From assembly GCF_000746085.1 (NCBI RefSeq), contig NZ_JQKO01000012.1, positions 62,001-126,000 on the forward strand: 64,000 nucleotides of DNA, read 5' to 3'. Each line of letters opens with the position of its first letter. Within the stretch, counting starts at the first letter, position 1. The DNA is from Methylocapsa aurea (GTDB lineage Bacteria > Pseudomonadota > Alphaproteobacteria > Rhizobiales > Beijerinckiaceae). The notes beneath the pieces were generated by a model that saw only the letters and a program-made list of their open reading frames with translations, was not told where the DNA came from and ran no database searches. The position numbers were made by a program, and so were the translations under genes. This document shows positions 1-8,189 of the stretch, in pieces.

Positions 1-56
1 CCAATCCGAATTTATGATTTGGCGTCAAAGACCACAGCGGCGAAAACTGACGCTTG

Positions 57-124
57 GAGCATTTTTGAGCGAAGTGGATGCTGGTTCGCGTTAGGAAAAT
101 GCGACGGAAACTGAAAACGCTCTA
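57..124 (-). repeat. Dispersed hairpin repeat (family A), short copy
   Basis: Read on the minus strand this has the family A layout: an outer stem of the GCATTTTC type, a CTAAC bulge, an inner GCGAA/TTCGC stem and the loop CCAGCATCCAC. The distal module is shortened compared with the copies at 11446 and 63677. It lies just upstream of glcE. No gene is seen in bases 1-215. Confidence 0.75.
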
Positions 125-215
125 GCAAACCCATCGATGGCCTTCTCCAACCCGTTCCAGCCGCCTTGAATCGGGTATAGAGTGTTAGAATAAGGTTCGG
201 CGCACAGGTTTTTCG

Positions 216-1421
216 ATGTCCCCCTTCATCCCGGCCGATCCGGCCGAGGTCGCGGCCGCCGTGACCCTCGCGGCGGCGTCGAAAACGCCGCTCCTGGTCA
301 CCGGCCTCGGCTCGAAGGCGGCGCTTGGCAGGCCGGCCAAGGCACTCCGGCGGCTCGACCTCTCGGCCTTGTCCGGCGTCTCCTTCTACGAGCCCGAAGA
401 GCTTGTGTTCACCGCGCTGGCCGCCACCCCGATCGAGATGATCGACGCGCTTCTGGCCGAAAACAACCAAGAACTCGCCTTCGAGCCCATGTCTTTCGCC
501 GCGCTTTACGGGACCGGGGCGGGAACCATCGGCGGCTGTCTCATGACCAATCTTTCCGGTCCGCGCCGGATCAAGGCGGGATCCGCGCGGGATCATATCC
601 TTGGTCTTAAAGCTGTCTCCGGCCGCGGCGAGGCCTTCAAGGCCGGCGGCAAGGTCGTCAAGAACGTCACCGGCTATGATCTGTCCCGCGGTCTCGCCGG
701 CTCCTTCGGGACCCTCGCAATCGCCACCGAACTCACGTTCAAGGTCTCGCCCCGCGCGGAAACCGTCACGACTTTGGTTTTGCCCGGCCTGGAGCCCGCC
801 GCCGGAGTGGGCGCCCTTTGCGCCGCCATGGGGGCTCCGGTCGACGTTTCCGGCGCGGCGCATCTACCCCCTTTCGCCGCCAGCTGCCAGGGGTTCGCGA
901 CCTCGATCACCGCTTTGCGCCTCGAGGGCATCGCGCCTTCCATCGAGGAGCGGTTCGAGCGGCTGGCTTTGCGCCTCAAACCCTTCGGCGGGGCGGAGCG
1001 GCTGGGGCCGGAGGCGTCCCAGCGTTTGTGGCGGGCGATCCGCGACGTCGCGCCGCTGGCCGAGCCGCATGATGCAATCATCTGGAAAATCTCGGTAGCC
1101 CCGACCGCCGGACCGGTCGTCGCCGCCGCCATCGGCAAGAGTCATCCGGGGCAATTTATGTTCGATTGGTCGGGCGGACTTGTCTGGCTGGCGCTCGATC
1201 CGCAGGCCAGCCCCGACGCCGGCGCGGCCACTATTCGGCGCGCGATTTTAGAAAATGGCGGCGGCCATGCGACTTTGATGCGCGCTCAAACCGAGGTTCG
1301 ATCGCGCGTCCCGGTGTTCGAGCCGCAGGAAAAAGCGCTCGCCGCTTTGTCCCGCCGTCTCAAGGCGCAGTTCGATCCGCTCGCGATTTTGGAGCCCGGA
1401 CGGCTCGCCGCCGACCTCTGA
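216..1421 (+). CDS. glcE: Glycolate oxidase, FAD-binding subunit GlcE
   Basis: FAD-binding subunit of the membrane-associated glycolate dehydrogenase, which oxidises glycolate to glyoxylate together with GlcD and GlcF. The 401-residue protein has the FAD_binding_4 fold signature: the glycine-rich stretch GTGAGTIGGCLMTN at 99-112, then GPRR, and GGKVVKNVTGYDLSRG at 144-159. Length and motifs fit GlcE rather than the longer GlcD. The ATG at 216 follows a weak AGG. glcF starts 28 bases after the stop, so the two are co-transcribed. The usual partner glcD is not directly upstream; the 215 bases to the window edge hold only a repeat and no recognisable gene. Confidence 0.9.
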   Translation: MSPFIPADPAEVAAAVTLAAASKTPLLVTGLGSKAALGRPAKALRRLDLSALSGVSFYEPEELVFTALAATPIEMIDALLAENNQELAFEPMSFAALYGTGAGTIGGCLMTNLSGPRRIKAGSARDHILGLKAVSGRGEAFKAGGKVVKNVTGYDLSRGLAGSFGTLAIATELTFKVSPRAETVTTLVLPGLEPAAGVGALCAAMGAPVDVSGAAHLPPFAASCQGFATSITALRLEGIAPSIEERFERLALRLKPFGGAERLGPEASQRLWRAIRDVAPLAEPHDAIIWKISVAPTAGPVVAAAIGKSHPGQFMFDWSGGLVWLALDPQASPDAGAATIRRAILENGGGHATLMRAQTEVRSRVPVFEPQEKALAALSRRLKAQFDPLAILEPGRLAADL

Positions 1422-1449
1422 CACCCGACCTCTTACATTAAGCTCTGAC

Positions 1450-2778
1450 ATGCAGACGCATTTCACTTTGGCGCAGCTCCGAAATCCCGCCACCGCCGAG
1501 GCGGAGAAGATTTTGCGCGCCTGCGTCCATTGCGGCTTTTGCACCGCGACCTGCCCGACCTTCGTGCTGCTCGGGGATGAGCTGGACAGCCCGCGCGGGC
1601 GCATCTACCTCATCAAGGAAATGCTGGAAAGCGACCGGCTCGCGGACGGCGAGACAGTCAAACATATCGACCGCTGCCTCTCCTGCCTTTCCTGCATGAC
1701 GACCTGTCCTTCCGGGGTGCATTATATGCATCTCGTCGACGAGGCGCGGGTCCGGATCGAGAAAACCTATCGCCGGCCGTTCGAGGATCGGCTGATCCGC
1801 GGCTTGCTCGCCTTGGTTCTCCCCTATCCCGGGCGATTTCGTCTGGCGCTGCGCGGGGCTCGGCTCGCCGCGCCTCTGGCGCCGCTTTTCGCCCGCCTCG
1901 GCGAGCCAGGCCGGCGCCTCGCAGCGATGCTCCGCCTCGCGCCCAAGGCGGCGCTTCCCCGCACGACCTTTCCGCGCGGCGGGGCGCCGGCCGAAGCAAA
2001 GCCGGCGAGGGCTCGGGTCGCGCTGCTCGCCGGCTGCGCGCAAAAGGTCCTGGCGCCGCAAATCAATGACGCCGCGATCCGGCTGTTGACCCGCTTTGGC
2101 GTCGAAACGATGCTCTTGAAGGACGAAGCCTGTTGCGGCGCTCTGGTCCACCATTTGGGCGAGGAAGATCAGGCGCTGGCCCAGGCGCGGCATAATGTCG
2201 ATATCTGGACCGAGGCCTTCGACCGGTTCGGCCTGGAGGCGATCCTCGTCGCGGCATCGGGCTGCGGGACGATGATCAAGGATTATGGCTTCCTCTTGCG
2301 GAACGATCCGGCCTATGCCGCCAAGGCTGCGCGGGTTTCCGCGCTCGCCAAGGATGTCGCCGAATTTGTCGAAACGCTGAACCTGCCGGAGCCGGAAAAC
2401 CCGACAGACCTCGCCATCGCCTATCATTCCGCCTGCTCGATGCAGCATGGCCAGAAGATCGACGCCCTGCCGAAACAACTTCTGGCCAAGGCCGGATTCG
2501 GGGTGCGCGACATCCCCGAAGGGCATTTGTGTTGCGGCTCCGCCGGAACCTATAATATTCTGCAGTCGGAGCTGGCTCTGGCGCTCCGCGACCGCAAGAT
2601 CTCCAATATAGTCATGACCTCGCCAGACGCCATCGCGACCGGCAATATCGGCTGCATCGCCCAGATCGCGAGCGGGACGAGGATCCCAGTGCTGCACACA
2701 ATCGAACTCCTCGACTACGCCTATGGCGGACCCAAGCCGGCGGGACTTCAGTCCGTCCAACGCAAAGCGGCACTATGA
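1450..2778 (+). CDS. glcF: Glycolate oxidase, iron-sulfur subunit GlcF
   Basis: Electron-transfer subunit of glycolate dehydrogenase. Two ferredoxin-type 4Fe-4S motifs are visible: CVHCGFCTATCP at residues 25-36 and CLSCLSCMTTCP at 76-87. The C-terminal half carries the two CCG-type cysteine-rich domains of the family (around CCGALVHHLGEE and CCGSAGTYN). At 442 residues it has the normal length. The stop overlaps the start of chrA by an ATGA (2775-2778), so the chromate transporter is translationally coupled to the glycolate genes. That is an unusual partnership and may only reflect operon packing. Confidence 0.92.
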   Translation: MQTHFTLAQLRNPATAEAEKILRACVHCGFCTATCPTFVLLGDELDSPRGRIYLIKEMLESDRLADGETVKHIDRCLSCLSCMTTCPSGVHYMHLVDEARVRIEKTYRRPFEDRLIRGLLALVLPYPGRFRLALRGARLAAPLAPLFARLGEPGRRLAAMLRLAPKAALPRTTFPRGGAPAEAKPARARVALLAGCAQKVLAPQINDAAIRLLTRFGVETMLLKDEACCGALVHHLGEEDQALAQARHNVDIWTEAFDRFGLEAILVAASGCGTMIKDYGFLLRNDPAYAAKAARVSALAKDVAEFVETLNLPEPENPTDLAIAYHSACSMQHGQKIDALPKQLLAKAGFGVRDIPEGHLCCGSAGTYNILQSELALALRDRKISNIVMTSPDAIATGNIGCIAQIASGTRIPVLHTIELLDYAYGGPKPAGLQSVQRKAAL

Positions 2779-4157
2779 CCAAATCGGAAGGCATCGAACC
2801 ATCGCCCCTCGCGCCGGCGAGCGGACAGGGCGTCCCCCTGCGCGAGGCCATAGCCGTCTGGGCGCGCATCGCGCTCTCGAGCTTTGGCGGCCCGGCGGGC
2901 CAGATCGCCATGATGCATCGCGTCCTTGTCGAGGAGAAGCGCTGGGTTGGCGAGACCCGTTTCCTGCAGGCGCTGAACTATTGCATGCTGCTGCCTGGTC
3001 CCGAAGCGCAGCAGCTCGCCACCTATCTCGGCTGGCTGCTGCACAAGACGCGGGGCGGGCTTATTGCTGGGATCTTGTTCATTCTTCCCGGCGCAGCCGC
3101 GATCATGGCGCTGAGCCTGATCTATGCGTCGTTCGGCCATGTCGGCGCGGTGCAGGGGCTGTTTTTCGGACTAAAGGCCGCGGTTCTTGCGATTGTCCTC
3201 CAGGCGGTGCTGCGCCTTGGCCAACGGACACTGAAAAATACACCGACCCGCGCCATCGCGGCGGCGGCGTTTGTCGCCATTTTCTTTCTCGACCTGCCGT
3301 TTCCGCTGATCGTCCTCGGCGCCGGCCTCATCGGCTTTCTGGGCGCCCGCCGGAACGTCGCCGCTTTTCGGGCGGGCCAGGCGCAAACCGAAGCGCCATC
3401 GGCGCTGGGCGAGGCGACGCCGGACCACGCCAAACCGTCCCTCACATCGTCCCTCAAGACCGCAAGCCTTTGCCTGATTCTATGGCTAGCGCCGGTCGCC
3501 CTCTTGGTCGCGTTGCGCGGACGGGGCGACATCTACAGCCAGATCGGCGTTTTTTTCTCCAAAATGGCGGTCGTCGGATTTGGCGGCGCCTATGCCGTCC
3601 TCGCCTATGTCGCGCAGGCGGCGGTCGAGACCTATGGCTGGCTCCGGCCGGGCGAAATGCTCGACGGGCTCGGCATGGCCGAGACGACCCCGGGACCTCT
3701 CATCATGGTGGTCCAGTTCGTCGGCTTCATGGGCGGATACCGTCATCCGGGCGCCTTGCCGCCGCTACTGGCCGGCGCCTTCGCCGGAGCGCTGACCACC
3801 TGGGTGACCTTCGCGCCGTGCTTTCTATGGATCTTCGTCGGCGGGCCCTTCATCGAAAAGCTGCGCGCGAACAAGGCTCTGGGCGGCGCCCTCATCGCGA
3901 TCACCGCGGCCGTGGTCGGGGTCATCCTCAATCTGGCGATCTGGTTCGCGCTCCATACTTTATTTGGTGAGATCGATCGGCTCGATGTCGCGGGACTGCG
4001 GCTTCAGCTCCCGGTCCTGCAAACGCTGAACCTGGCCTCCCTGGCGCTGACCGCCAGCGCAATGCTGGCGGTCTTTAAGTTCAAGCTCGACATGCTTCCA
4101 ACGCTTGGCCTCTGCGCGCTGGGCGGGCTGTTGCTGCATCTGGCGGGCGCGGCGTGA
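2775..4157 (+). CDS. chrA: Chromate transporter, CHR family (long, two-domain)
   Basis: Inner-membrane anion transporter of the CHR family, whose characterised members export chromate. The 460-residue protein is the duplicated long form. The N-terminal CHR half begins with SSFGGPAGQIAMMH at 35-48, and the second half repeats the motif as VGFGGAYAVLAYV near 266-278. Hydrophobic segments fill most of both halves, separated by a hydrophilic linker around residues 195-225. The ATG overlaps the glcF stop. The natural substrate here is not shown by context; chromate is the family assignment. Confidence 0.88.
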   Translation: MTKSEGIEPSPLAPASGQGVPLREAIAVWARIALSSFGGPAGQIAMMHRVLVEEKRWVGETRFLQALNYCMLLPGPEAQQLATYLGWLLHKTRGGLIAGILFILPGAAAIMALSLIYASFGHVGAVQGLFFGLKAAVLAIVLQAVLRLGQRTLKNTPTRAIAAAAFVAIFFLDLPFPLIVLGAGLIGFLGARRNVAAFRAGQAQTEAPSALGEATPDHAKPSLTSSLKTASLCLILWLAPVALLVALRGRGDIYSQIGVFFSKMAVVGFGGAYAVLAYVAQAAVETYGWLRPGEMLDGLGMAETTPGPLIMVVQFVGFMGGYRHPGALPPLLAGAFAGALTTWVTFAPCFLWIFVGGPFIEKLRANKALGGALIAITAAVVGVILNLAIWFALHTLFGEIDRLDVAGLRLQLPVLQTLNLASLALTASAMLAVFKFKLDMLPTLGLCALGGLLLHLAGAA

Positions 4158-4160
4158 CGC

Positions 4161-4886
4161 TCACGCAAGCTCGGATCTTGCGGCCTCATAAGCGGCCCAG
4201 ACCGGATTTGCCCCGAGGCCGGCCACGAACGCTTGGTGCGCGGCCAACTCCTCGGCGGTGAGCGCGGCGGGACAAGGCTGCGGCCTTTCCGTCAACAAGA
4301 GCCCCGCCTCTGTCCCAGCCGCTCTGACTCCAGCGCCGAACACCAGCGCCGCCTGCCGCCCGCCGGTCAGCTCCGCATAGACTTCGGCAAGGATTTCAGC
4401 ATCGAGCAGCGCGCCATGCTTCGTCCGCCGCGAGACGTCGATGCCATAGCGGGCGCAGAGCGCGTCAAGGCTATTGGCCGCCCCTGGATATTTGCGGCGG
4501 GCTAGCGCCAGCGTATCGATGACGCGATCAGACCCGATCGGCGCGACCTTGAGGAGGCCAAGCTCGGCATTGATGAAACGCATATCGAATTCGGCATTGT
4601 GAGCGACGATCTTGCCATCCGCAATAAACGCAAGGAACTCCGCGCTGACCGCCGAAAACAAGGGCTTTCCGGCAAGAAACTCCGATGAGAGCCCATGCAC
4701 GCGAAAGGCCTCATCGGGCATGTCGCGCTGGGGATCGAGATAGACATGGAAATTCTGGCCCGTCGGAATCGCGTTCAAAAGCTCGACGCAGCCGATCTCG
4801 ACGATCCGATGCCCGTGGGCCGGGTCCAGTCCGGTCGTTTCCGTATCGAGGACAATCTCCCGCAATGAAATTCTCTCCTTCTTCAT
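4161..4886 (-). CDS. dnaQ: DNA polymerase III epsilon subunit (3'-5' exonuclease)
   Basis: Proofreading exonuclease of the replicative polymerase. All DEDDh motifs are present: ExoI VLDTETTG (D14, E16), ExoII HNAEFD at 96-101, and ExoIII with H157 and D162 in HGALLDAEI. The start is set at the ATG at 4886, which shares its A with the coaE stop in a TGATG overlap; a TTG three codons upstream is possible but less likely. This gives 241 residues, normal for alphaproteobacteria. It is the last gene of the ppsR-maf-aroE-coaE-dnaQ operon and converges on chrA, with 3 bases between the stops. Confidence 0.94.
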   Translation of the reverse strand: MKKERISLREIVLDTETTGLDPAHGHRIVEIGCVELLNAIPTGQNFHVYLDPQRDMPDEAFRVHGLSSEFLAGKPLFSAVSAEFLAFIADGKIVAHNAEFDMRFINAELGLLKVAPIGSDRVIDTLALARRKYPGAANSLDALCARYGIDVSRRTKHGALLDAEILAEVYAELTGGRQAALVFGAGVRAAGTEAGLLLTERPQPCPAALTAEELAAHQAFVAGLGANPVWAAYEAARSELA

Positions 4887-5488
4887 CAGCGCCAAGCGCA
4901 GCCGGCGGCGCCCGCGAGCGCCCGCAACACCGCGCGCACCTCGCGCTCGGCGGCGGGGAAGCCGCGGCTGGAATCGATGATGAAATGCGACCGCAGGCGT
5001 TTCTCGGCATCCGGCATCTGCCGGCCCAATATGACGGCGAGCCGCTCCGGCGTCATGCCCTTTCGCTCTGCGACGCGGGCCTTTTGCACTGTTTCCGGCG
5101 CCGAGACGAGAACCACCGCGTCGACCTTCCGGTCGCCTCCGGTCTCGAATAGCAAAGGCACGTCGAGAACGATGAGTTTTTCCCCGGCCTGCGCCGCTTG
5201 CGCGACAAAGGCCTCCGTCTTTGCGGCGACCAGCGGATGGACGATCGCCTCAAGCTGCTTGAAGGCGGCGGGATCCCCGATCACGCGGGCACCAAGGAGA
5301 CCGCGATCGACAATGCCGGACGGCGCCGTCCCCGGAAAAGCCGCTTCGATCGCCGGCGCCGCCTCGCCGCTATAGAGCGCATGAACCGCCGCATCGGAAT
5401 CATGGACCATGATCCCCTCCGCGCGAAACATCGCGGCGGTGGTCGATTTCCCCATCCCGATCGACCCGGTGAGACCCAAAACGAACAT
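4886..5488 (-). CDS. coaE: Dephospho-CoA kinase
   Basis: Last step of coenzyme A synthesis: ATP-dependent phosphorylation of dephospho-CoA. The P-loop GSIGMGKST is at residues 8-16. The ATG at 5488 is chosen because it overlaps the aroE stop (TGATG) and places the P-loop at the normal distance from the N terminus. The open frame extends 19 codons further upstream inside aroE and is probably untranslated there. The protein is 200 residues, the family norm. It is coupled to aroE and dnaQ by overlapping stop/start codons. Confidence 0.93.
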   Translation of the reverse strand: MFVLGLTGSIGMGKSTTAAMFRAEGIMVHDSDAAVHALYSGEAAPAIEAAFPGTAPSGIVDRGLLGARVIGDPAAFKQLEAIVHPLVAAKTEAFVAQAAQAGEKLIVLDVPLLFETGGDRKVDAVVLVSAPETVQKARVAERKGMTPERLAVILGRQMPDAEKRLRSHFIIDSSRGFPAAEREVRAVLRALAGAAGCAWR

Positions 5489-6342
5489 CACATGCTCTTC
5501 AACACATCGGCCTCGACGAGCGCCCGCAATTCTGCGCTGACGCAAGGCTCCTCGCCAAACCAGCGCGCGAAGCCGGGCGCCGCCTGATGCAGCAACATGC
5601 CAATGCCGGAGACCGCCCGCAGACCGCGCGCCTTCGCCTGCCGGAGCAGCCCGGTTTCAAGCGGAACATAGACAATGTCGCTGACGACGGCGCGCGCCGG
5701 CAAGAGCGAAAGGTCGATCTCGAGCGGCGGCTGCCCGCTCATCCCAAGCGAAGTCGTATTGACCAGAAGATCGGCCTCTCGAAGCGCGCAGGGCAGATCG
5801 GCCCAATCCGCCGCCGCGACGGGCGCGCCGGCCTGAGCCGCGAGTTCGAGAGCCCGCGCCTTGGTCCGGTTCACAACCAGAATTCGCGCCGCGCCGCGCA
5901 GCAGGAGGCCGTGGACGATGGCCCGCGCCGCACCGCCCGCGCCAAGGACCACAGCTTGGGCAATTTGACTGTCCCAGCCGGGCGCATCCTGATCCAAAGC
6001 GCCGAGAAAGCCTTCGACATCGGTATTGTCGCCGCAGAGCCTTTCTCCCTCCAGCCACAATGTATTGACCGCTTGGAGCCTGGCCGCCGTCTGCGTCGCG
6101 ACATGGCAGAGGTCGAAAGCCATTTGCTTATGCGGCAAGGTGACATTCGCCCCGACGAACCCATTGCGGGCCAGCGCGCCGACAAAATCCGCAAAGCGAT
6201 CTGGCGGAATCGCGGCGCGCTCGTAAGAACCAGCGATCTTTAGGCGATCCAGCCAGAACCCATGAATCAGCGGCGAGCGCGAATGGGACGCCGGCCAGCC
6301 GATGATGCAAGCCTTGGGTTTCGTCTGGGTTTCAGCACTCAT
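5488..6342 (-). CDS. aroE: Shikimate dehydrogenase
   Basis: NADPH-dependent reduction of 3-dehydroshikimate in aromatic amino-acid synthesis. The shikimate site SHSRSPLIH is near residue 20, catalytic K72 sits in NVTLPHKQ and D108 in GDNTD. The nucleotide-binding GAGGAARA is at 134-141. At 284 residues it is typical. The ATG overlaps the maf stop (ATGA) and the stop overlaps the coaE start (TGATG). Confidence 0.94.
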   Translation of the reverse strand: MSAETQTKPKACIIGWPASHSRSPLIHGFWLDRLKIAGSYERAAIPPDRFADFVGALARNGFVGANVTLPHKQMAFDLCHVATQTAARLQAVNTLWLEGERLCGDNTDVEGFLGALDQDAPGWDSQIAQAVVLGAGGAARAIVHGLLLRGAARILVVNRTKARALELAAQAGAPVAAADWADLPCALREADLLVNTTSLGMSGQPPLEIDLSLLPARAVVSDIVYVPLETGLLRQAKARGLRAVSGIGMLLHQAAPGFARWFGEEPCVSAELRALVEADVLKSM

Positions 6343-6956
6343 CCGAACAGGCTGCCTTCCGCGCGCAGATAGGCGAGGAGGGGCAGCAATGGCAACCCCA
6401 GGACCGTTGCGTGATCGCCCTCGATTTTTTCAAAGAGATGAATTCCGAGCCCCTCCAGCTGATAGGCGCCGACGCTCGCCAGGACCGAGTCGCCGGCCAA
6501 ACCAACGTAGGTCTCGATGAATTCTCGGGAAAGGCGGCGCATCGTCAGCCGCGCCGCGGGGGCCGCCTCGAACAGGATCCTATTGCCGCGAACGACGCAG
6601 ATCGCCGAATAAAGCTCATGCGTCCGGCCGGATAAAGCTTCGAGCTGCGCGGCGGCGCCAGCCCGATCCCTTGGTTTGGCGAAAACGCGGTCCTCAAGGC
6701 CAAGCGTCTGGTCCGCGCCAAGAACCAGACGACCGGGATTTGGCGCGCCAACCGCCAAAGCCTTGGCGCGGGCGAGACGACGAGCGATCTCCTCCGCGCC
6801 GGCGCCTTCGGCCAGCAACGGCGCTTCGACGCCCCGCTCATCGATCGCCGAGTCCCGAATCTCAAACGGAATGCCGGCGGCGGCGAGGAGGCCGCGCCGC
6901 GTTTGGCTTTTGGAAGCTAGAAGAAGGGGAGCCGCGCCGCGCCAGAGTTCGCTCAT
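6339..6956 (-). CDS. maf: Maf-type nucleotide pyrophosphatase
   Basis: Maf/HAM1-fold nucleoside triphosphate pyrophosphatase, thought to remove non-canonical nucleotides. The N-terminal LLLASKSQTRRGLL corresponds to the family LASxSPRRxxLL signature, and GADQTL carries the conserved aspartate. The start is placed at the ATG at 6956, overlapping the ppsR stop as TGATG; a GTG one codon earlier is also open. Length is 205 residues. The second gene of the origin-left operon, as in Caulobacter. Confidence 0.9.
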   Translation of the reverse strand: MSELWRGAAPLLLASKSQTRRGLLAAAGIPFEIRDSAIDERGVEAPLLAEGAGAEEIARRLARAKALAVGAPNPGRLVLGADQTLGLEDRVFAKPRDRAGAAAQLEALSGRTHELYSAICVVRGNRILFEAAPAARLTMRRLSREFIETYVGLAGDSVLASVGAYQLEGLGIHLFEKIEGDHATVLGLPLLPLLAYLRAEGSLFG

Positions 6957-7789
6957 CACGAGGAGATGAACTTCAGCCGGTGGATTTTGTAAAGATCGAT
7001 GATCGCCGCCGCGGTCTCCTCGATCGAGCGGCGCGTGACATCAATCGTCGGCCAGCCATGCTTGGCGAAAAGCTTGCGCGATTGCGCGACTTCATCGGCG
7101 ACTAAAAACCGATCGACATAGGGCGAGTCCTGACTGACCTTCAAGGACAGCAACCGGTTGGTGCGGACCTGGACGATGCATTCTGGCGAAGCCAGCAGTC
7201 CGACGATGAGCGGATTGCGCAGGGTTTCAACAGATTTCGGCAAAGGCACATTCGGGACGAGGGGAATATTCGCGGTCTTGATGCCCCGATTGGCGAGGTA
7301 GATGCTGGTCGGCGTCTTCGATGTCCGGCTGACGCCGATCAGCAGAACATCGGCGGATTCATAATTTTCCGATTGCTGTCCGTCGTCATGCATCAAGGTG
7401 AAGTTCAAAGCGTCGATGCGCCTGAAATAATCGGCGTTCAGCGAATGCTGCGCGCCCGCGCGCGGCGTCGCGGCGGTGCCGAGATAGGATTGGAAAAGGT
7501 TCAGGATCGGCTGCAGCACCGAAAGGCAAGGCGCGCCAATCTCCCGGCACGCCTCTTCGAGGCGACGGGCCAGCTCCAAATCGACAAGGGTAAAGAGCAC
7601 CATGCCTGGAGCGGCGGCGATCTCGGCGATCGCTTTATCGAGCAGCGCTTGCGTGCGCACCAGGGGATAGACATGCTCGAGCGAGGACACCCCCTGATAT
7701 TGCGCCGCGACCGCGCGGCTAACGGTGATCAAGGTCTCCCCCGTCGCGTCAGAAATCAGATGCAAATGGCAATAATGACGTCCCAACAA
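6956..7789 (-). CDS. ppsR: Pyruvate,phosphate dikinase regulatory protein (DUF299)
   Basis: Bifunctional kinase/pyrophosphorylase that switches pyruvate phosphate dikinase or PEP synthase off and on. The characteristic N terminus [13 protein letters not shown] and the P-loop-like GVSRTSKTP (residues 152-160) are present. The start is the difficult point: no ATG or GTG is available. The TTG at 7789, after a GGCGAGG, gives 277 residues, matching the family. A TTG at 7963 would add 58 residues without family similarity and would place DnaA-box-like sequence inside the gene. First gene of the leftward operon, transcribed away from the proposed oriC. Confidence 0.85.
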   Translation of the reverse strand: MLGRHYCHLHLISDATGETLITVSRAVAAQYQGVSSLEHVYPLVRTQALLDKAIAEIAAAPGMVLFTLVDLELARRLEEACREIGAPCLSVLQPILNLFQSYLGTAATPRAGAQHSLNADYFRRIDALNFTLMHDDGQQSENYESADVLLIGVSRTSKTPTSIYLANRGIKTANIPLVPNVPLPKSVETLRNPLIVGLLASPECIVQVRTNRLLSLKVSQDSPYVDRFLVADEVAQSRKLFAKHGWPTIDVTRRSIEETAAAIIDLYKIHRLKFISS

Positions 7790-8189
7790 GGGCCTCGCCG
7801 GGCTTTCGCTGACTCGCGCATTGCTGAGGATAACAGTGGATAAGGATCCCGTCTCGCCGCGGGCCGCCGGAATTCTGCATTTTCCCAGCACGGCCCATGC
7901 GAAACCGTCCACAGGCGCGCATGATGAGAATTGGCTTAGACAGGACTCTGTGGATGCTGGCAATTTGTGCTCAATTAGTCGGAAAAATTTTCGAAAATAA
8001 TGCTATCCAATTGAAAATTATAAATAATTATTTCGTTTTTCCGCCATTAGAGCCAGCCTGTGAATCACGTGGATAAGCATAAGCGTTACAATCAACTTGT
8101 GGAAACGCGGGTACGAGTCTAATCCACCGCCTAATCTGAAGAAAAATAAGTCCTAGAATAGATTCATAAATTATTAGGGAATTTTCGCA
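7790..8189. other. Putative chromosomal replication origin (oriC)
   Basis: The gap between ppsR and hemE is the position of the origin in Caulobacter and many alphaproteobacteria. DnaA-box-like 9-mers (consensus TTATCCACA) occur as TTATCCACT (7835-7843, minus), GCATCCACA (7949-7957, minus), TTATCCACG (8068-8076, minus) and GTTTCCACA (8098-8106, minus). A strongly AT-rich stretch at 7979-8040 is a candidate unwinding element. Five GANTC sites (starts 7811, 7944, 8062, 8115, 8161) lie in the same 355 bases. Flanking genes point outward on both sides. The assignment is inference from order and motifs. Confidence 0.8.

Noticed and set aside
1438-2760. 440-codon open frame antisense to glcF
   Set aside because: The sense strand encodes an intact two-cluster GlcF; the antisense product has no recognisable motif.
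7790-7963. 58-residue N-terminal extension of ppsR from a TTG at 7963
   Set aside because: No family similarity, and it contains DnaA-box-like sequences; the TTG at 7789 gives the family length.
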